A DNA stretch of 64,000 nucleotides. Source: Salvia splendens (lineage: Eukaryota; Streptophyta; Magnoliopsida; Lamiales; Lamiaceae). The position numbers were made by a program, and so were the translations under genes. Location: assembly GCF_004379255.2 (NCBI RefSeq), contig NC_056049.1, positions 19,948,063-20,012,062 of the forward strand, given 5' to 3'. Of this stretch, positions 44,661-57,872 are shown piece by piece (positions within the stretch are counted from its first letter, which is position 1; each line of letters opens with the position of its first letter). The notes below the pieces were generated by a model. It searched no databases, was not told where the DNA came from, and saw only the letters and a program-made list of their open reading frames with translations.

Positions 44661-45046
44661 GCATTCACAATATGGTGGACGTCCTAATAGCCTAGCACAC
44701 ATACATCCCAAAAACATCTTCTGTCACGTCACAAGGACATCTCACTGCACTGCACTGCCACGCTATAAGGACATCTCACTACACAATAATAGCCTAGAAC
44801 AATAGTAACCAATAAATAAAAAGTATTGAATAATGGGGACGTCCGTCCGCTCGTCCGTCACAAGACCGCAATAGCGGACGTCCACACGGAAAAGGGCACG
44901 GACGTCCGCCTTTTACGACGGACGACCTCTCGTCCGCCCCGGATGTCCGTTAACCAATAGGCGGACATCCGCGACGGACGAGCCGCTAGACGGACATGCT
45001 AGACGGTCGCATGTCCATCTAGACGTCTGCTATTATGGATTCTCTA
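44661..45046. mobile_element. Tourist/Harbinger-like MITE with ggacgtccg motifs
   Basis: The ends gcattcacaatatggtggac and inverse of gaatccataatagcagac form an imperfect inverted repeat, with TAA-like flanks. The right half is dense in palindromic ggacgtccg and gacggacga repeats. About 390 bp, non-coding. Confidence 0.65.
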
Positions 45047-45130
45047 AATTGCTTATTTATCCTTATTAATAAAAATAAGTAATGATGTATTGGGAAAAGT
45101 AAAACATATATCACTCCGTCCTATTAAATA

Positions 45131-45560
45131 CTCCCTCCGTCCTATTAAATACTTCATTCGTCCCATAAAAATATGTGCACTTTCTATTTTTATCTGTCCT
45201 ACAAAAATATCTGTATTCCATTTTTTGAAAGTTATATCAATTTCACTATCCACTAACACTACTTTGATTATCATTCGCCTCATTTCTCTTACTTTACCAT
45301 ACCATTCTCCTCATCTCTCTTACTTTACCAATTTTTTCTTAATTCCCGTGTCATATCCATTGCCTATATTTATAGGACGAAAGGAGTATGAAATATTTGG
45401 TTTTCGACACCGGAGTTTATGTAGTATTGTTTTGTTAGTTAATGAAGAGAGAGTAAAGTAATAGAGAAGAAAAAATAGTCTGGTTTTCATTTTTAGAAAC
45501 GTTTCATTTTTAATGAAACAACCCAAAAAGATAAACGTTTCATTTCTAATGGGACAGAGG
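45131..45560. mobile_element. Stowaway MITE with a second Stowaway nested inside
   Basis: Outer ends ctccctccgtcctattaaat and ttctaatgggacagagg. The inner copy is about 45152-45387, with ends cttcattcgtcccataaaaa and tataggacgaaaggag, TA-flanked. The 20-bp left end is tandemly duplicated at 45112-45150. Confidence 0.7.
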
Positions 45561-45893
45561 AAATATTTACTATCCATTGAAGTCCATCAATGAGTGCAAT
45601 TTCCTATTTTATGACAGGAGGGATTTGGAGTTCAAATTTAATTGTTCCTCTCAGCTAAGTCAAACAAAAAACACTTTTTTACTTGTTTTATACTAATAAA
45701 GATATATAGGTATGTTAATTATAATATTGGCATTAAAGTTATCCAAAATAGGTACATTGATACATGAAGTTTCTGTAGAATCTGTACAATACCCAAAAAA
45801 GAAAACAACTGTTTATACAATATGAATTCACATCTGCTAAAAACCACAGTGACATTCCTTGAATTTCTTAATCTAGCCATTGAGCTGCTGTGT

Positions 45894-47845
45894 TTAGAGC
45901 CAATCTACATGCTTGCTTGAGCCCTTGGGATTCTTCTTAGGACTTTGATATCGATTATTCTCGTATCGGGCTTTAACAATGAGAGAGTAAAGGAACTCAG
46001 CCTCCGCTGATGTATCATATGGCATGTTGAGGATGCTGCAAGATATATCATTGATCCCATTAAAGAATGACTATTTTTTCATAAGGAAGAATAATTCAGG
46101 TAAAGCCATATAGGCAATATATACCTGGCAAGAAGCTCCTCCAGAATAATTCTCTGTGATGGAGTGACATAATGCATACAACTCCTTGGACACTGACCGA
46201 CTGCACGTTGAACTTTATAGTCTCCAGCATGCCCTAACAAACAAATTCTATCAGCATAAATCTCACGGGATCTTAGTCCTTCCCCCACAGATAGATCACA
46301 CTCAAATTTAGAATAATATGATAGTTCCATTCCGTAGTTGCCTTTCCTTTCCTACTCAATCACATTCTCTCGTCTGTGAATAAAGTTCGACCAAGAGTGT
46401 TATACTGGTCCAAAAGTAAAGGTGGCAAACCAACCTTGAGATGTTGCGCGTGCAGTCCCTGTTTCTGAAGAAAATCTAAAAGCATGTGGGGCTGTACTTG
46501 CACATGAATATGGACAACCTGCATATTTTGAAATGAGAGTGAAATTAAGGAACCAATTCCTCGTTGCTAAATAATCTCATATGGATTGTTTTGTTAACAA
46601 GGACATTGTTATGAGGATTCACTGTATAAGTGACATTTTCCAAAAATCATATGCATTGCAGTCCTTTCTTTCTTTCCTCAATATAAATTGGATCAATAAG
46701 AAAGAATCAAAGAGTTTTTACCTTTTCCCATGCAAAGAACCTCATTGATAAAGACATCATACGCCTCACACTCCGGTTGGTCAAATGGATCCATACATTC
46801 CCTGCACGTGGGAAGTGTTGGATGGATCGAACGAGAATAAGAAATTATGGCATACTCCATTCTTTTCAAACTATGGATACGGGATGTGTCACAATATCAT
46901 ACACTAGAGAGGATGGTAAACTGAAGACTCTTGTTCCTATAGTGTATAACAAAGTCACAGTATCACCTAATGATCTAATCTAATGCACAAGAAGGAGAAG
47001 CATTACAGTGTGCCCTTTACCTTTCAATAATTTCTGATTTGCTGTAGTTGGATAAAATCTGTTTGACATAGCAAATTATGTTGGTTAGAAGCGAATGCCA
47101 CAATTGCAGCAGAAGGCCTAAAAACTGAATAGTAGGAACTGAAAATTGCAGACTCCAATTTTGTCATCAAAGAAAGCACAAGTGTAGGTGTATATTAATG
47201 TACAGAACAGCTCAAGACATAAATGGAAATCCTCACATTGATTATTTTACAAGAGCCATTTCAATCCAATAATTGACCTAAATATGCATCGTCAATTTTA
47301 TTCTCAAATCAATCAGATACTACGAAATCATCTGCATAAACTCAAACGATGAAAATACGAAACAAAATACTAATCAATGACCTCGTATGCTTGAATCACA
47401 AGGCGAATCATCGCATCCGATGCTTGAGAATCTCCCATCACATCCGGATGAAACTGCTTCACCTGCAATTTTCACATCAACGAATGAAAAAGAAAATCGA
47501 GAAAAGGCACAAAATAGCCGAACCTCATACCTCAATAACAAAAGCAAATCACGGAGATGGAGAAAAAGAGGAGATGATTACTTTGACTCGAAAAGCAGCT
47601 TTGATTTGTGCGGAGGAGCACTGAGGGGTGAGTCCGAGCACGCCGTAGGCCCGAGAAAGGGTGAGCGGCTCATCATCATTCGCATCGGCAATTTTGCCGC
47701 CATTATAACTGCAGCGCAGTCGAGATGAAGAAGAAGGAGAGAGTTTGAGGCGATAGTGGCGGGCGTTAGAGTAGTTGAAAGCAGAGAAGGAAGAGAGTTG
47801 TGAGAAAGAAACTGGATTCCGATTGCAGACGGAAATTGCTTCCAT
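45894..47845 (-). CDS. plastid J-domain protein with ferredoxin-like Cys motifs (DJC76/77/82 type)
   Basis: Seven exons join in frame: 47845-47582, 47462-47382, 47058-47021, 46801-46722, 46518-46435, 46233-46125, 46035-45894, giving 265 residues. The N-terminus is Ser-rich and basic with few acids, like a plastid transit peptide. The J domain starts at about residue 60 (LSRAYGVLGLTPQCSSAQIK) and has the HPD motif at the exon 1/2 side (KQFHPDVMGDSQASD). The C-terminal part has paired Cys motifs (CMGKGCPYSCAST and VGQCPRSCMHYVTPSQ), resembling a 4Fe-4S ferredoxin fold. It ends HVDWL. Arabidopsis homologues are chloroplast J proteins proposed to link chaperone action and redox. Exon 3 is only 38 nt. 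No defect seen. The gene is divergent from the DeSI-type gene on its right. Confidence 0.88.
46805..46985 (+). other. open sequence in intron 3 of the J-protein gene
   Basis: An antisense open frame reads ISYTREDGKLKTLVPIVYNK near 46890-46960. It looks protein-like, but no family is recognised. It may be a remnant of an inserted fragment. Confidence 0.2.
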
Positions 47846-48632
47846 AACCAAACCACAAATTTCAGTTGCACAGAACGAATGGTCATCACCATTTTTCTAG
47901 TAGAAATTTTTTTCTTTATATATATTTTTAACTCATGTGTTTGACTTTGCAAATAACGAATGAAATAAATACTCCGTATTATAAATAAATTGCGTACGTA
48001 GCAAATTTTTTTTAAAAAAAACATTGTTTAAATTTGAAAGTGTCGAGAAATTTGGGATGAGCTTAGTGCATATATAAAATTTTTACTCGAGTTTTACAAT
48101 TTAAATCTTACTCCGTACAATAGAAAGTATTATTCCATTTCTTATTAAATGAGACATTTCTTTTTGACATGAGTATAAGAAAAATAAGTTTGGTTAGTTA
48201 AATGAAAATAATAAAGCAAGATAGATAAAAAAAATAAAGGGAAAAAGTAAGAGATAATACAAATTATTATGGATGATAAACATAATATTAAAAAAATCTT
48301 TACTATAATTAGCCCATAAATATTGATTAAAATATTTTGGATATTTTGGATATTTAAAGTTAAAAGTTGAAAAATGATATTAAGATCATCTTCCAAAACC
48401 ATTTTAACTCCCTCATTTATCATATAAACCAAAAAACATTTCACTTTCCCACTTAATTATATTTTGCCTAAGTAAATGCATAAACGAAACACATTTTAAT
48501 ATGAAATTGCCTATTATTAAGATGTATAAATTTATAAACTAATACAGTTATAAATAAATTCGTACGGAGAAGTATAAATTTTCATTTAGAATAGCATTCT
48601 TGTAAATATCTCAAAAATTGCTCTTTTATATA

Positions 48633-48885
48633 CTCCCCCGTCCACGAAAAATAAGACATATTTGAATGACACGAGTTTTAATATGAAATTGGTAAAGTAA
48701 GAGAGAAGGAAAAAATGTAAGATAGGAGTAGTGTTAGTAGAATGTGAGATCCATATTATTAGTAGGAGAGAAGAGAAAAAAGTAAGAGATAAATTTTTGA
48801 AAACTTTCCTTTTTTTAAATATGCTCTATTTTTCGTGGACAATAAAAAATGACAAATGTGCTCTATTTTTTGTGGACGGAGGGAG
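48633..48885. mobile_element. Stowaway-like MITE
   Basis: Ends ctcccccgtccacgaaaaat and inverse, tttttgtggacggagggag, TA-flanked. It lies in the spacer between the divergent J-protein and DeSI-type genes. A Stowaway fragment is also at 48120-48190. Confidence 0.85.
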
Positions 48886-49755
48886 TATGTGTATTGTATA
48901 AACAGATATTGCACCATATACTATTAGTACCAAAACATGCATTTTAAATAAGATCTAAACATCTACTACTAATACGGAGTATTTAACAATGAAGCTTTAA
49001 GGTTGCTATTTATTACTCCATTTGTTTTTTAAAAATAGAAATTTTCTATTTAAATTTTTTTGTTTAAATATATTTTCTTTCTATATCTGTTTTATTTTAT
49101 TAATTTTTTACACTAAAATTAATGCCATTTCAAAAGTTGTTATTTTATGAAAAATGGAGATAATAATAGTGTAAATTAAAATAGTAGCACAAAATCAATC
49201 CTCCATTTTTCATTAAAAAAAACCTTTTTAATAAATCAATTCTTTCTCTATCCTTCATGAATTTGATAAGCTGTAATCATTCGGAATTCATATCTGCGAC
49301 GAATTACCCTTCAATTCTTCTATAGATTCTCTCTAGATTTTCAGATATACATCTGTATGTGATAACGTATTCACACACTGGCATGCGTGGTTCCATTGAA
49401 GGTATGTGAAACGTGAACATTAGCCTAGGCTTACAAATCGCCTAATCAATCATTTTGATTGTTCGCAATTTCTTTTTTTTTTTTTGGGGGGGGGGGGATT
49501 GTGAATCGAAGTCTGTTTCTCCAACATTACTGATCTGTTTATTGCATGAAACTTCTAATTTTTGTGTAATTTATTTGCAATTCAACTGAATTTGCTAACG
49601 ACCTAACATAATTGCATCCCTAATTTTCTCTTTCGCCAGGGATTGTGGAACTCTAAGGATGCTGAGCTCTTGAGATTTATTAAAAAATTGTAGTTATACA
49701 TATTGATATACGTATAATCTGGAGCATTTGTGGTGTGGTAGAGGGGATTGATACA

Positions 49756-52700
49756 ATGCGATTGTTTCCGATTTCTACGAGCTCAGATAGTTTACCCAGG
49801 GAGCAGAAAAACTCGAATATAAGTCTGGCGCCGCTTTACCTAAATGTTTATGATCTCACTCCTATAAACAACTACCTGTATTGGGTTGGATGTGGGGTTT
49901 TTCATTCCGGCATAGAAGGTATAATCAACCAAGCCTCATTTTTTTGTTATTTGCTTAATGACTGTGCAGCTCATCATGTCTCTGTGTTTGCATTGGTCTA
50001 CATACTTTGTAACGCGGTAATTCTCTAATTGGTTAATCTGCTATCAATAGGAAACAATGTTAACTTAGCCAAAACAGTAGCGGCATAGTTTTCCCATGGA
50101 TTGGGACATTTATCCAAAGATTTATTCATCTCCTGTGAAAGCTAAGTGGTAATGATATGATACCTTGCGTTTCCTGTTTTAGTTGGGCACTGACAATAGA
50201 AAATGAACATTCACTGCTAGACTAGGTCAAATGCTTGTATTTTATATTTTTAAGTAATTTTTGCTGATGTTAATTGATAGATACCGTCGCTCTATTCTTT
50301 ACAACACCTTAAATATATGATAGGCTTATAGATGAAGCTTGTATCTAATGATTTGACCTGACTGCTAACTGAGAGTGTTCTCATGTTTTGGTTTTCCAAT
50401 TGCATGTTAGGAGGTTCTGATTTCTAAAGGACTCCCTTTTAGGTTTTTAACTTTTTAGCTTTATGTTGTGTGTTTGGAGATATATCAGCAGAATTTACTT
50501 AAACTCATTCTATATAGGCCACAGTAGGCTTGATTTCATTGCAATAGAAGAACAAAATATATTCCAGATTAAATGAGCATTGTTTGATATGATCAAAGCA
50601 GTTTCGCTTGCTGCAAGTACGCGTCAAGATAATGTTTCTATCTGGTGGTAATGCATCTGATAGAATATGGTTCAAGCTTTATCTGCATGTATTTTGTTAT
50701 CATTATTCATGAAGAGAAGTGAGCCGGCATTGTGCAATAGGATAGGATTCTTCACAACCTTGGAAATTCCAACAATTTGTATGCCAAAGCATCCTAATTA
50801 CTCCCCCCGTCCCCCAATATGTGTCCCACTTTGACCCTGCATGAGTTTTAAGAAATGTAAAAGAAAGTGGGTTGAAAAAGTTAATGGTATGTGGGTCCTA
50901 CTTTTGTATATTAGTTTTATAATAAAATGTGAGTGAAATTGAGTTAGTGGAATGTGAGGTCCATTACTAAAATGAGTAAAAGTGAAGTGGGACAATTAAT
51001 AAGAGACGAACCAAAATGAAAAACTGGGACACATAATGGGGGACGGAGGGAGTAGTTGAAAATGTCACTTCAACTCCTAGACTTACTATTATCTCCTATC
51101 TTATCTCCAGTGGCTAGTGACCATGAATAGATTTGAATTCTAAGCGGCGTTTCCTGTCTCCTGGACCTTTGTGTTGATAAATAACAACGAAAGTTCTCTG
51201 GTATCAGTGCGGTTTACTAGAGAAGGCATGAGCCATGGCATGAGGGGAGTTTAAATATAATTTCAGAAAGCAGAGTTTATCTGTAAACTTTCCACATGTG
51301 CACTGCATTGTAGTTACGAAGATGAGATAGTAGGCTATAGGAGTGAACAAAGACATGGTAATTTTTTGTGCTTTACCTATGCAGTATGCACTAAAGAATT
51401 TCAGCTTCTTGTTCTGTAAATTGAAAGAAAGCTCTGTGTCCTTCTTAGAACCTTAAGATAAGACACCCATTTTACTTGCATTTCTTCCAACTTTCTCCTT
51501 ATTATTAGAATGACATGAAATTGAAACAAAGGCAGTATGATATTTAATCATCCACGATTCTTGTTTGTACCCTCAAAAACATATAAGCCATGAATTATTT
51601 CCTTTAATGTGATTTAAGATAGTTGCTTCATCATCAGGGTGGGATAATTAGTTCACTTGTTTCATTTAGAGTGAATTAGATACAAATAGGTCAATGTATT
51701 ATCAGTATTATAAAACCTTTTAAAATTCAAATTCATGCCTGATCAGGTATTATTTAACTTTCGATGAAAGGGAAGGATTTTGTACTTTGAATGAACAACA
51801 TGTTTTATGAGATAGAGACTTCAAATCCATTAATCTTCATCCTCATGAATTCCTTTATTTTTATCAGAGAACATGTCCAAGTCAATATTTGCTTCCCTCT
51901 TAATATCTTAGTTATCTTATGGCTTGGTTTATGAAAGCATAAAATGGAATGTGGATTGTGTCGTCAAAGATCTATTGACATCCGCATTTACCCGTTGTTC
52001 AAGGGTTACATGGCCAAAAATATTTCTAATTATCTTAGCCTACTACATACGTAGTCAATAGCAAGTAAGGGTTGATCCGCACAAGGATCAAAGTATAATC
52101 TCTTTCTCTGGTAATCAGACCATATAAAGGAATGACACTCGGTAAGACATGCAAAAGAACTACATGGGAAAGCAATAATGGTGGTTTCATTATACGCTCA
52201 AACTATTCACTAATCATCTAAGTGATCCTTACCTCTACAGTCTACTCTCTATGTTTAACAGTGTTAATAAAATAAGAGTATAATCTTTCAATTAGCTAAT
52301 TAAATTGCAACATCAATAATTTAACCAATCAACCAACTGAATAAATCTTGTTTCCTTTTTTTTCGTATGTATACAAAGAGTTCATAATAACCAGGAGTCA
52401 TATATGACATAGGCAAAATAATAGAATAGGGCCGTAAGAGGTTATCTTGAATGAATTTAGCGCTCATGCCAATGATAATACTGTCCGCCTTTTTTTATTT
52501 TGAACTGGATGGGACATGTCATTTGTATGACTTCTTGAACTGTTAGTTTTGTCATTTTTATGTGATATTCTCTTAGATAATTTCTCTTCCGGATGTAATT
52601 AATTGCCTTCAGTTATATTTTTTCTCAATTTTATAAAATAGCACATGGCCTGGAATATGGATTTGGAGCTCATGAGTACCCAACAAGTGGAGTGTTTGAG

Positions 52701-54050
52701 GTTGAACCCAGAGGTTGCCCTGGTTTTCTCTTTAGACGTGCAATCCATGTGGGAAGCACTGACATGTCTCGTTCAGAATTTAGGTCATTTATGGAACATC
52801 TCTCCAATGACTATCATGGTGATACATACAATCTAATTTCTAAGAATTGCAATCATTTCACTGATGAAGTTTGTCAGCGAATCACTGGAAAATCTATACC
52901 TGGGTGGGTTAATCGATTGGCGCGAATGGGTAAGAGTTAAATACGATTGCATGTAATAAGCTTTTGATCTTAAGCAACCCAATTAAGTTTCTTTTAAGCC
53001 AAACACCTTTATATTTTACTTTCAAATGCTGTATACACCTCTCCTGCGTCCCTCTCTTACATCATATTGTCTAATTTCAGGCTCTTTCTGCAACTGTCTG
53101 CTGCCAGAAAGTATCCAGGCTACTCAAGTGGCAAATCTTCCTGATGTTGAAATGTGTTCAGGCAAGTTTTATAAGATTCCACTAGATGATATAAATAAGC
53201 TTTATCACGCAGTTCATCATTTATTGGTAATGAGATTCAAATGTCTGAAAATCCTGGGCTACTCCCATTCTGCGGGAATGAAAATAAATAAACAGCATTA
53301 GTAATTACTCCATTAATTAGGATATATAGACAAATCCTGCATCTCCAGCTCGTTATTAATCATGATTAATCATGAAACACTAACACCAGACTATATCTGA
53401 TTTCTTGAATTATATCTGTTGTTCAAGCATTCATTAAAGAAATGTTACTTTTCATATCTTTGATAGCTTCTAAATCCTTTCTCGAATTAGTGATGAACAA
53501 CCTAGCTAAAAGGTAGTCGTTTTTAGGCATGTATATTATATTTGGTAATTGGTAACAATTTATGTTTGGCTGATTAGATCCTTTAAGAGATGCTGTCCAT
53601 GGCCCTTTGCGTGTTCGAATATTGTGATTCAATACAGGTTGTAGAGGATAAGTCTTTTTCCACATCTTTAATGACAGGGTCAAAGTAAAGAGTCAAAGCC
53701 CTTAACATGGTTTTCCGAACAGTTGATATACTACAAGCTGATTATTATTATCAAAGTTAATTAAACTGGATTGACATGTTATATAGCTGTCAAATAGACT
53801 TGTCGTTGCTGCGGCTTTTTGAATATATGTGATTTGATTAGATCAACTGCGGCTCTTTTGTGGATCAGACTGAATTTCCCTAATAACTATTTGCATACAT
53901 TGAATTTTATAAGCAGAAGATGGTGGCGACAATGGTGCAACAGGAGATAGCGAAGAGGAGGAAATAGACCACCATCTGCTTACCACAGCAAACAGCGAGA
54001 TAGCATTTTTGAAAGACAAACCAGTGAGGCTAGCAAAAGATATTCTTTGA
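49756..54050 (+). CDS. DeSI-like PPPDE thiol peptidase
   Basis: Four exons: 49756-49918, 52642-52929, 53081-53161, 53917-54050, giving 221 residues. The start is ATG 49756, just before MRLFPISTSS; an upstream leader intron is likely (acceptor near 49640). The PPPDE fold spans about residues 25-165. Catalytic His is in GCGVFHSGIE (residue 50) and Cys in ISKNCNHFTDE (residue 124); the GFGAHEYPTSGVFEVEP block is also characteristic. Family members remove SUMO or ubiquitin from proteins, in cytosol or at the chloroplast/ER; the plant substrates are mostly unknown. The C-terminus is acidic (GDSEEEEIDHH). Intron 1 is 2.7 kb and holds a Stowaway MITE. Intron 3 starts with GC (ttcag|gcaagt at 53162) and is needed to keep the frame. 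Confidence 0.9.
50801..51052. mobile_element. Stowaway-like MITE in intron 1 of the DeSI-like gene
   Basis: Ends ctccccccgtcccccaatat and inverse, cataatgggggacggaggga, TA on both sides. The interior folds onto itself over most of its length. Confidence 0.88.
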
Positions 54051-54562
54051 TTTTGATTTCTCTTGCCCTGCATTTTCTTAGTTGTCCTGTTTGTACAATT
54101 AGTGTGTAAATCTCCATTGTATTTTGTTATACATGATAATGTCAAAACAACTTTTTTGTTTTGTGCGTCTGTTATTTGCGTGATAGCCAGAAAGAAGCTT
54201 GGCTATCTATCGTCGAGAATGTATGGCTTATTCCCGCTTTGGACCGGAGATTCCGTCTTCTTGCCTACGATTTTGATGTGGTCTATTATTTTGTATCTCT
54301 ACTAGAAAGAGAGGAAATACAACTATTTCTCTGAATGACAGAAGGCCCTTTTTGCATTCTCCTTCAATTCGAGTTATACATATTGTTTTTAAAATGTTAC
54401 TTGTTACGCAGATTGATTTGCTCACTCGAACATGTTTCTGTTATTCTTCTCTGTAAATGCCTCTGCTATTTAGTCAGATTCATTAGCTGAATGATTATGT
54501 GAAACGTATTCTTATTTTCTTGAGAGTGAGATCAAGTTGAAAATATTGCGTAATAATCTATT

Positions 54563-55615
54563 TATCCCGTTCCCGTTGTAGTTGAGTCATGTTGCATTTT
54601 GGGTCGTTACACTCTAGCTGAGTCATTTACCTTTTTGGTAAAAAATATCAAACTCAGTTCATTCTCTCCTACTTTATTTTTTCTACTATTTACTTTTTGC
54701 TATATTATGGAGTATTTTATTCTCTTTTTAGAGTTGCTTTTGCTAACCAACTCCACTATTATGTGAAGGTAAATCCTCTTGTAATTATCAAAGAACGACG
54801 AGACTAACAGAGGATCAGCTATCTTAACTAGATGCATGTTGTTTCATGATAACTAATAATCTCATTTTTCTAAAATTTTAAATGAAAGTGATAGGTTTGA
54901 CATTTGTTTTGTATCCAAGATTTCTAACGGTTATTCTTCTCAAACTCATTATGGAAATTGATTTCTCTCTTCTAAAACAATTCAAAATTTTAAATTTCAC
55001 AAGAACTCTTTGAATTTAATATTACTATATTTTTACAAAGAATATATCAAATTAAATGTAATACTTATAATGTAATTTTATTTGATATAATCGTGGAGTT
55101 AGATTCGATTTTGGGTAATTTGTTGTTTTTGAGGTTATGTAGTAAATTACTTAAAAGAACGAATTTACTGAAAACTGATTATTTTTGTTTGATCACTTGA
55201 TGCATTCAAAACTACCGATTTTGGCCAAATTTGACTGTATTATTATGTTGGTGTTTGTTTCCAGTTTTATCTGCCCTTAAAAAATTTAACTAATCATTAG
55301 TTGAATGGATATTTTATTATATTAGTAAGATGTTAAAGTTTTTTTATTTGCAACAAAATGCTCAACCAAATCTTCAATACCTACTCTACATTTATGTTTA
55401 TATATTATATGTGTAATTTTGTCCAGAGGAATATTAATTTTGGTCTATCAAATCTTTAACCTTTTGGTTAAAGATAAAATGGCCTACCATGCACTATACG
55501 ATTCCAACTATTTTTTTCTCTTTCTCTCTTACTTTATCAATTACTATATATTAAAAAAATCCATATCAATCCTAAATGACCTATTTTTATGGGACAGAGA
55601 AAATATTATGATATT
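54563..55615. other. intergenic with truncated Stowaway copies
   Basis: Half MITEs are seen at 54563-54715 (gttcccgttgtagttgagtc start) and 55420-55610 (end tatgggacagaga). No gene is supported. Confidence 0.5.
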
Positions 55616-56215
55616 GATCATGTAAGGAGATAAAATTAATAAATGAAAGGGATATAAGGATATGATGAGATGAGAAGAGAAAAGATAAAGAATTTATTAT
55701 CGCAATTAACTGCGTTATGCTTAGTTAATTACGTATGGGAAATGCATGGGAACTTGCTGAGACGGCGTGGGAAATTGCAATTAATTAAAATATTGAAAGT
55801 ATGGGAAGTACAGAGATTGCGCGGTGGCCTTGGTATAGCTGGTTTTAAGTCAAATATGTGAATCACAATGTTTAATAATAATGTTTATATTTCAATAGCA
55901 GTACCCGTCCCCATTTTATAGGTTTGTTTTTGGGATATTGGGCATGTATAATCTACACTAAAAAAAAAAATTAGTATTTCCAATTAACTTTGAAATTGAC
56001 CTCTAATATCACCAACTTTCTTGAATTATGGTTTTTTCCCTACTCGACCCAAATTAAAAATTTCCCGACAGAACAATATCCACACCGGCAGCCGTCAAAT
56101 CTACTTGGGCTATCGAAAAATATTAAAGGAAACGACATCGTTTCCAACTCTAATTTCAAACTTAAAAAAAAGAATAGCACATAATTATTCTAATCAGATA
56201 GGGGCAATGGGAGAT

Positions 56216-56660
56216 ATCAAAATACACACTACACACATTACATACACACCATACACAAAATACACATATTCCACACTACACATAATACACACACAGCACG
56301 CACTATACACAAAATACACACACTATGCATACAATACACAAAATACACATTGCACACACACTATTCACAAACTGAAATTTCAAATTTGGTTCGATTTTCA
56401 GTTTTCGGTTTGGTTCAGTTAGAACTTTTGGCAAATTTCAGTTTTTCGATTCGATTAGGTTCGGATTGAATTTTTTATAAAAAAAATCCAAAAATCGGAT
56501 GCTTGAAATGTATGTAATGTGTAAAATGTGTGTAGTATGTGAAATGCATGAAGTGTGTGAAGTGTGTGTGAAATGTGTGTAGTGCTTGAATTGTGTGAAA
56601 TGTGTATAGTGTAGTATAGTGTGTGAAGTGTGCGTAGTGTGTCAAAATGTGTGTTGTGTT
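56216..56660. repeat. inverted arrays of tacaca/tgtgta short repeats
   Basis: The left arm 56216-56360 is built from acacac/atacacaaaatacac blocks. The right arm 56505-56660 is built from gtgtgaagtgtgtg blocks, the approximate complement. The spacer (about 56370-56490) has ttcggtttggttcagtt motifs, like the ends of small hAT-type elements. Confidence 0.7.
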
Positions 56661-56957
56661 TGTTGTGGATATAAAGTGAAACTATCTAATTTTATACCAA
56701 CTATTTGGAATTCCCATTTTTCACTTTTGATATGAAATTCAAATTGTGAAATTAATTGCTAATCCAAATATTTTTGTAGTACCAAACATTGGATTTAGAA
56801 TTGAAGACTTCAATTTTAATTCCAAGCATCTAATTCTATAATACCAAACGAAGCCCTAATTGCAAAATTTAGAATATTTTATTTATTTGCAAAGATTCAA
56901 AAATTTCTCTAATGAAAAAAATATAAGAAATGCAAAAATATCTCAGTGTATGTGTTT

Positions 56958-57213
56958 GAGATAAAATATGTGATGGATCTATCTAGTTTGAAGAGTAACT
57001 GGCCGTGACCAATGTGGTCATAATCGAGGACGTTGGCCCTAAATGGGATTGATTGTCATGGATTTAATGTGCCACATCGATTATAAGAACAACTGGTGTG
57101 GATTTTAAAGAATAAATGATATCTTTCTCCTAATAAAATACTCTCTCCATTCCGTAGTAGTAGAGTCATTTTGTCATTTTGGTACGTTGCATAGTAGTGT
57201 AGTCATTTCTTTT
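56958..57213. repeat. 255-bp dispersed duplication, copy 1
   Basis: Nearly identical (over 90 percent by eye) to 59510-59766 in the same orientation, including a truncated Stowaway end (ctctccattccgtagtagta). The part tgtgccacatcgattataag resembles LTR-type sequence. No coding content. Confidence 0.85.
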
Positions 57214-57872
57214 TTTTTATAAAAGTCAAGACTGTCTTCTCATTCACTTTACTATCTCTTACTCCCTCCGTCCCCAAAGAATATACATTTTGTGTTCGAC
57301 CAGTTTGACTAGCTTTAGGCTTTCAAGATTAATCTAAATTTATAGTTTCTTCTTGCTACCACTTAAATGGTTAATTTATGTTTAATAGGAGTAGTTAAAA
57401 ATGTTATTTCTATTTGATTTAATAAGCATAATATATTATTCAGTTCAGATTGTCCCTCACAAAATGCTGAAACAGGGTAACAAATAATATTTCACGAGTA
57501 AAAGTTGATCCATGTGATAAAATAAAATAAAATAAATCTTGAAATGCGCACAATGCAAATAAAATATTGTGAAATTGAGAAGGTAAGGAGATAAAATAAA
57601 TTCATGAAAGGATAAACGGATTTTGCAGAGAAAGAGATTTGATAAGATGAGATAAAGATTGTCAGAATTTATTATTCGCAAGTAGGATTAATTAATTGTG
57701 CGGTATATCAATAAATATCACAGCTGTTTCATAAGTTAAACTAATTGAGGTAATAAAGTTTAGAACACATTTTTACATTAGCTGTACTTTTTAATTTTAT
57801 CCTCTTCGTTCATTTACTTTTGCATTAAGCCAACTCCCACCTCATTCTGTATATTTGTATTCGTCGCCAAAG

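Noticed and set aside
49480..49500. Long T then G run as an assembly gap or quadruplex
   Set aside because: A single run of G next to T in an upstream intron; too short and unsupported for a structure claim.
56021..56422. 133-codon plus-strand ORF rich in Thr, His, Tyr
   Set aside because: It is read from the tacaca short-repeat array.
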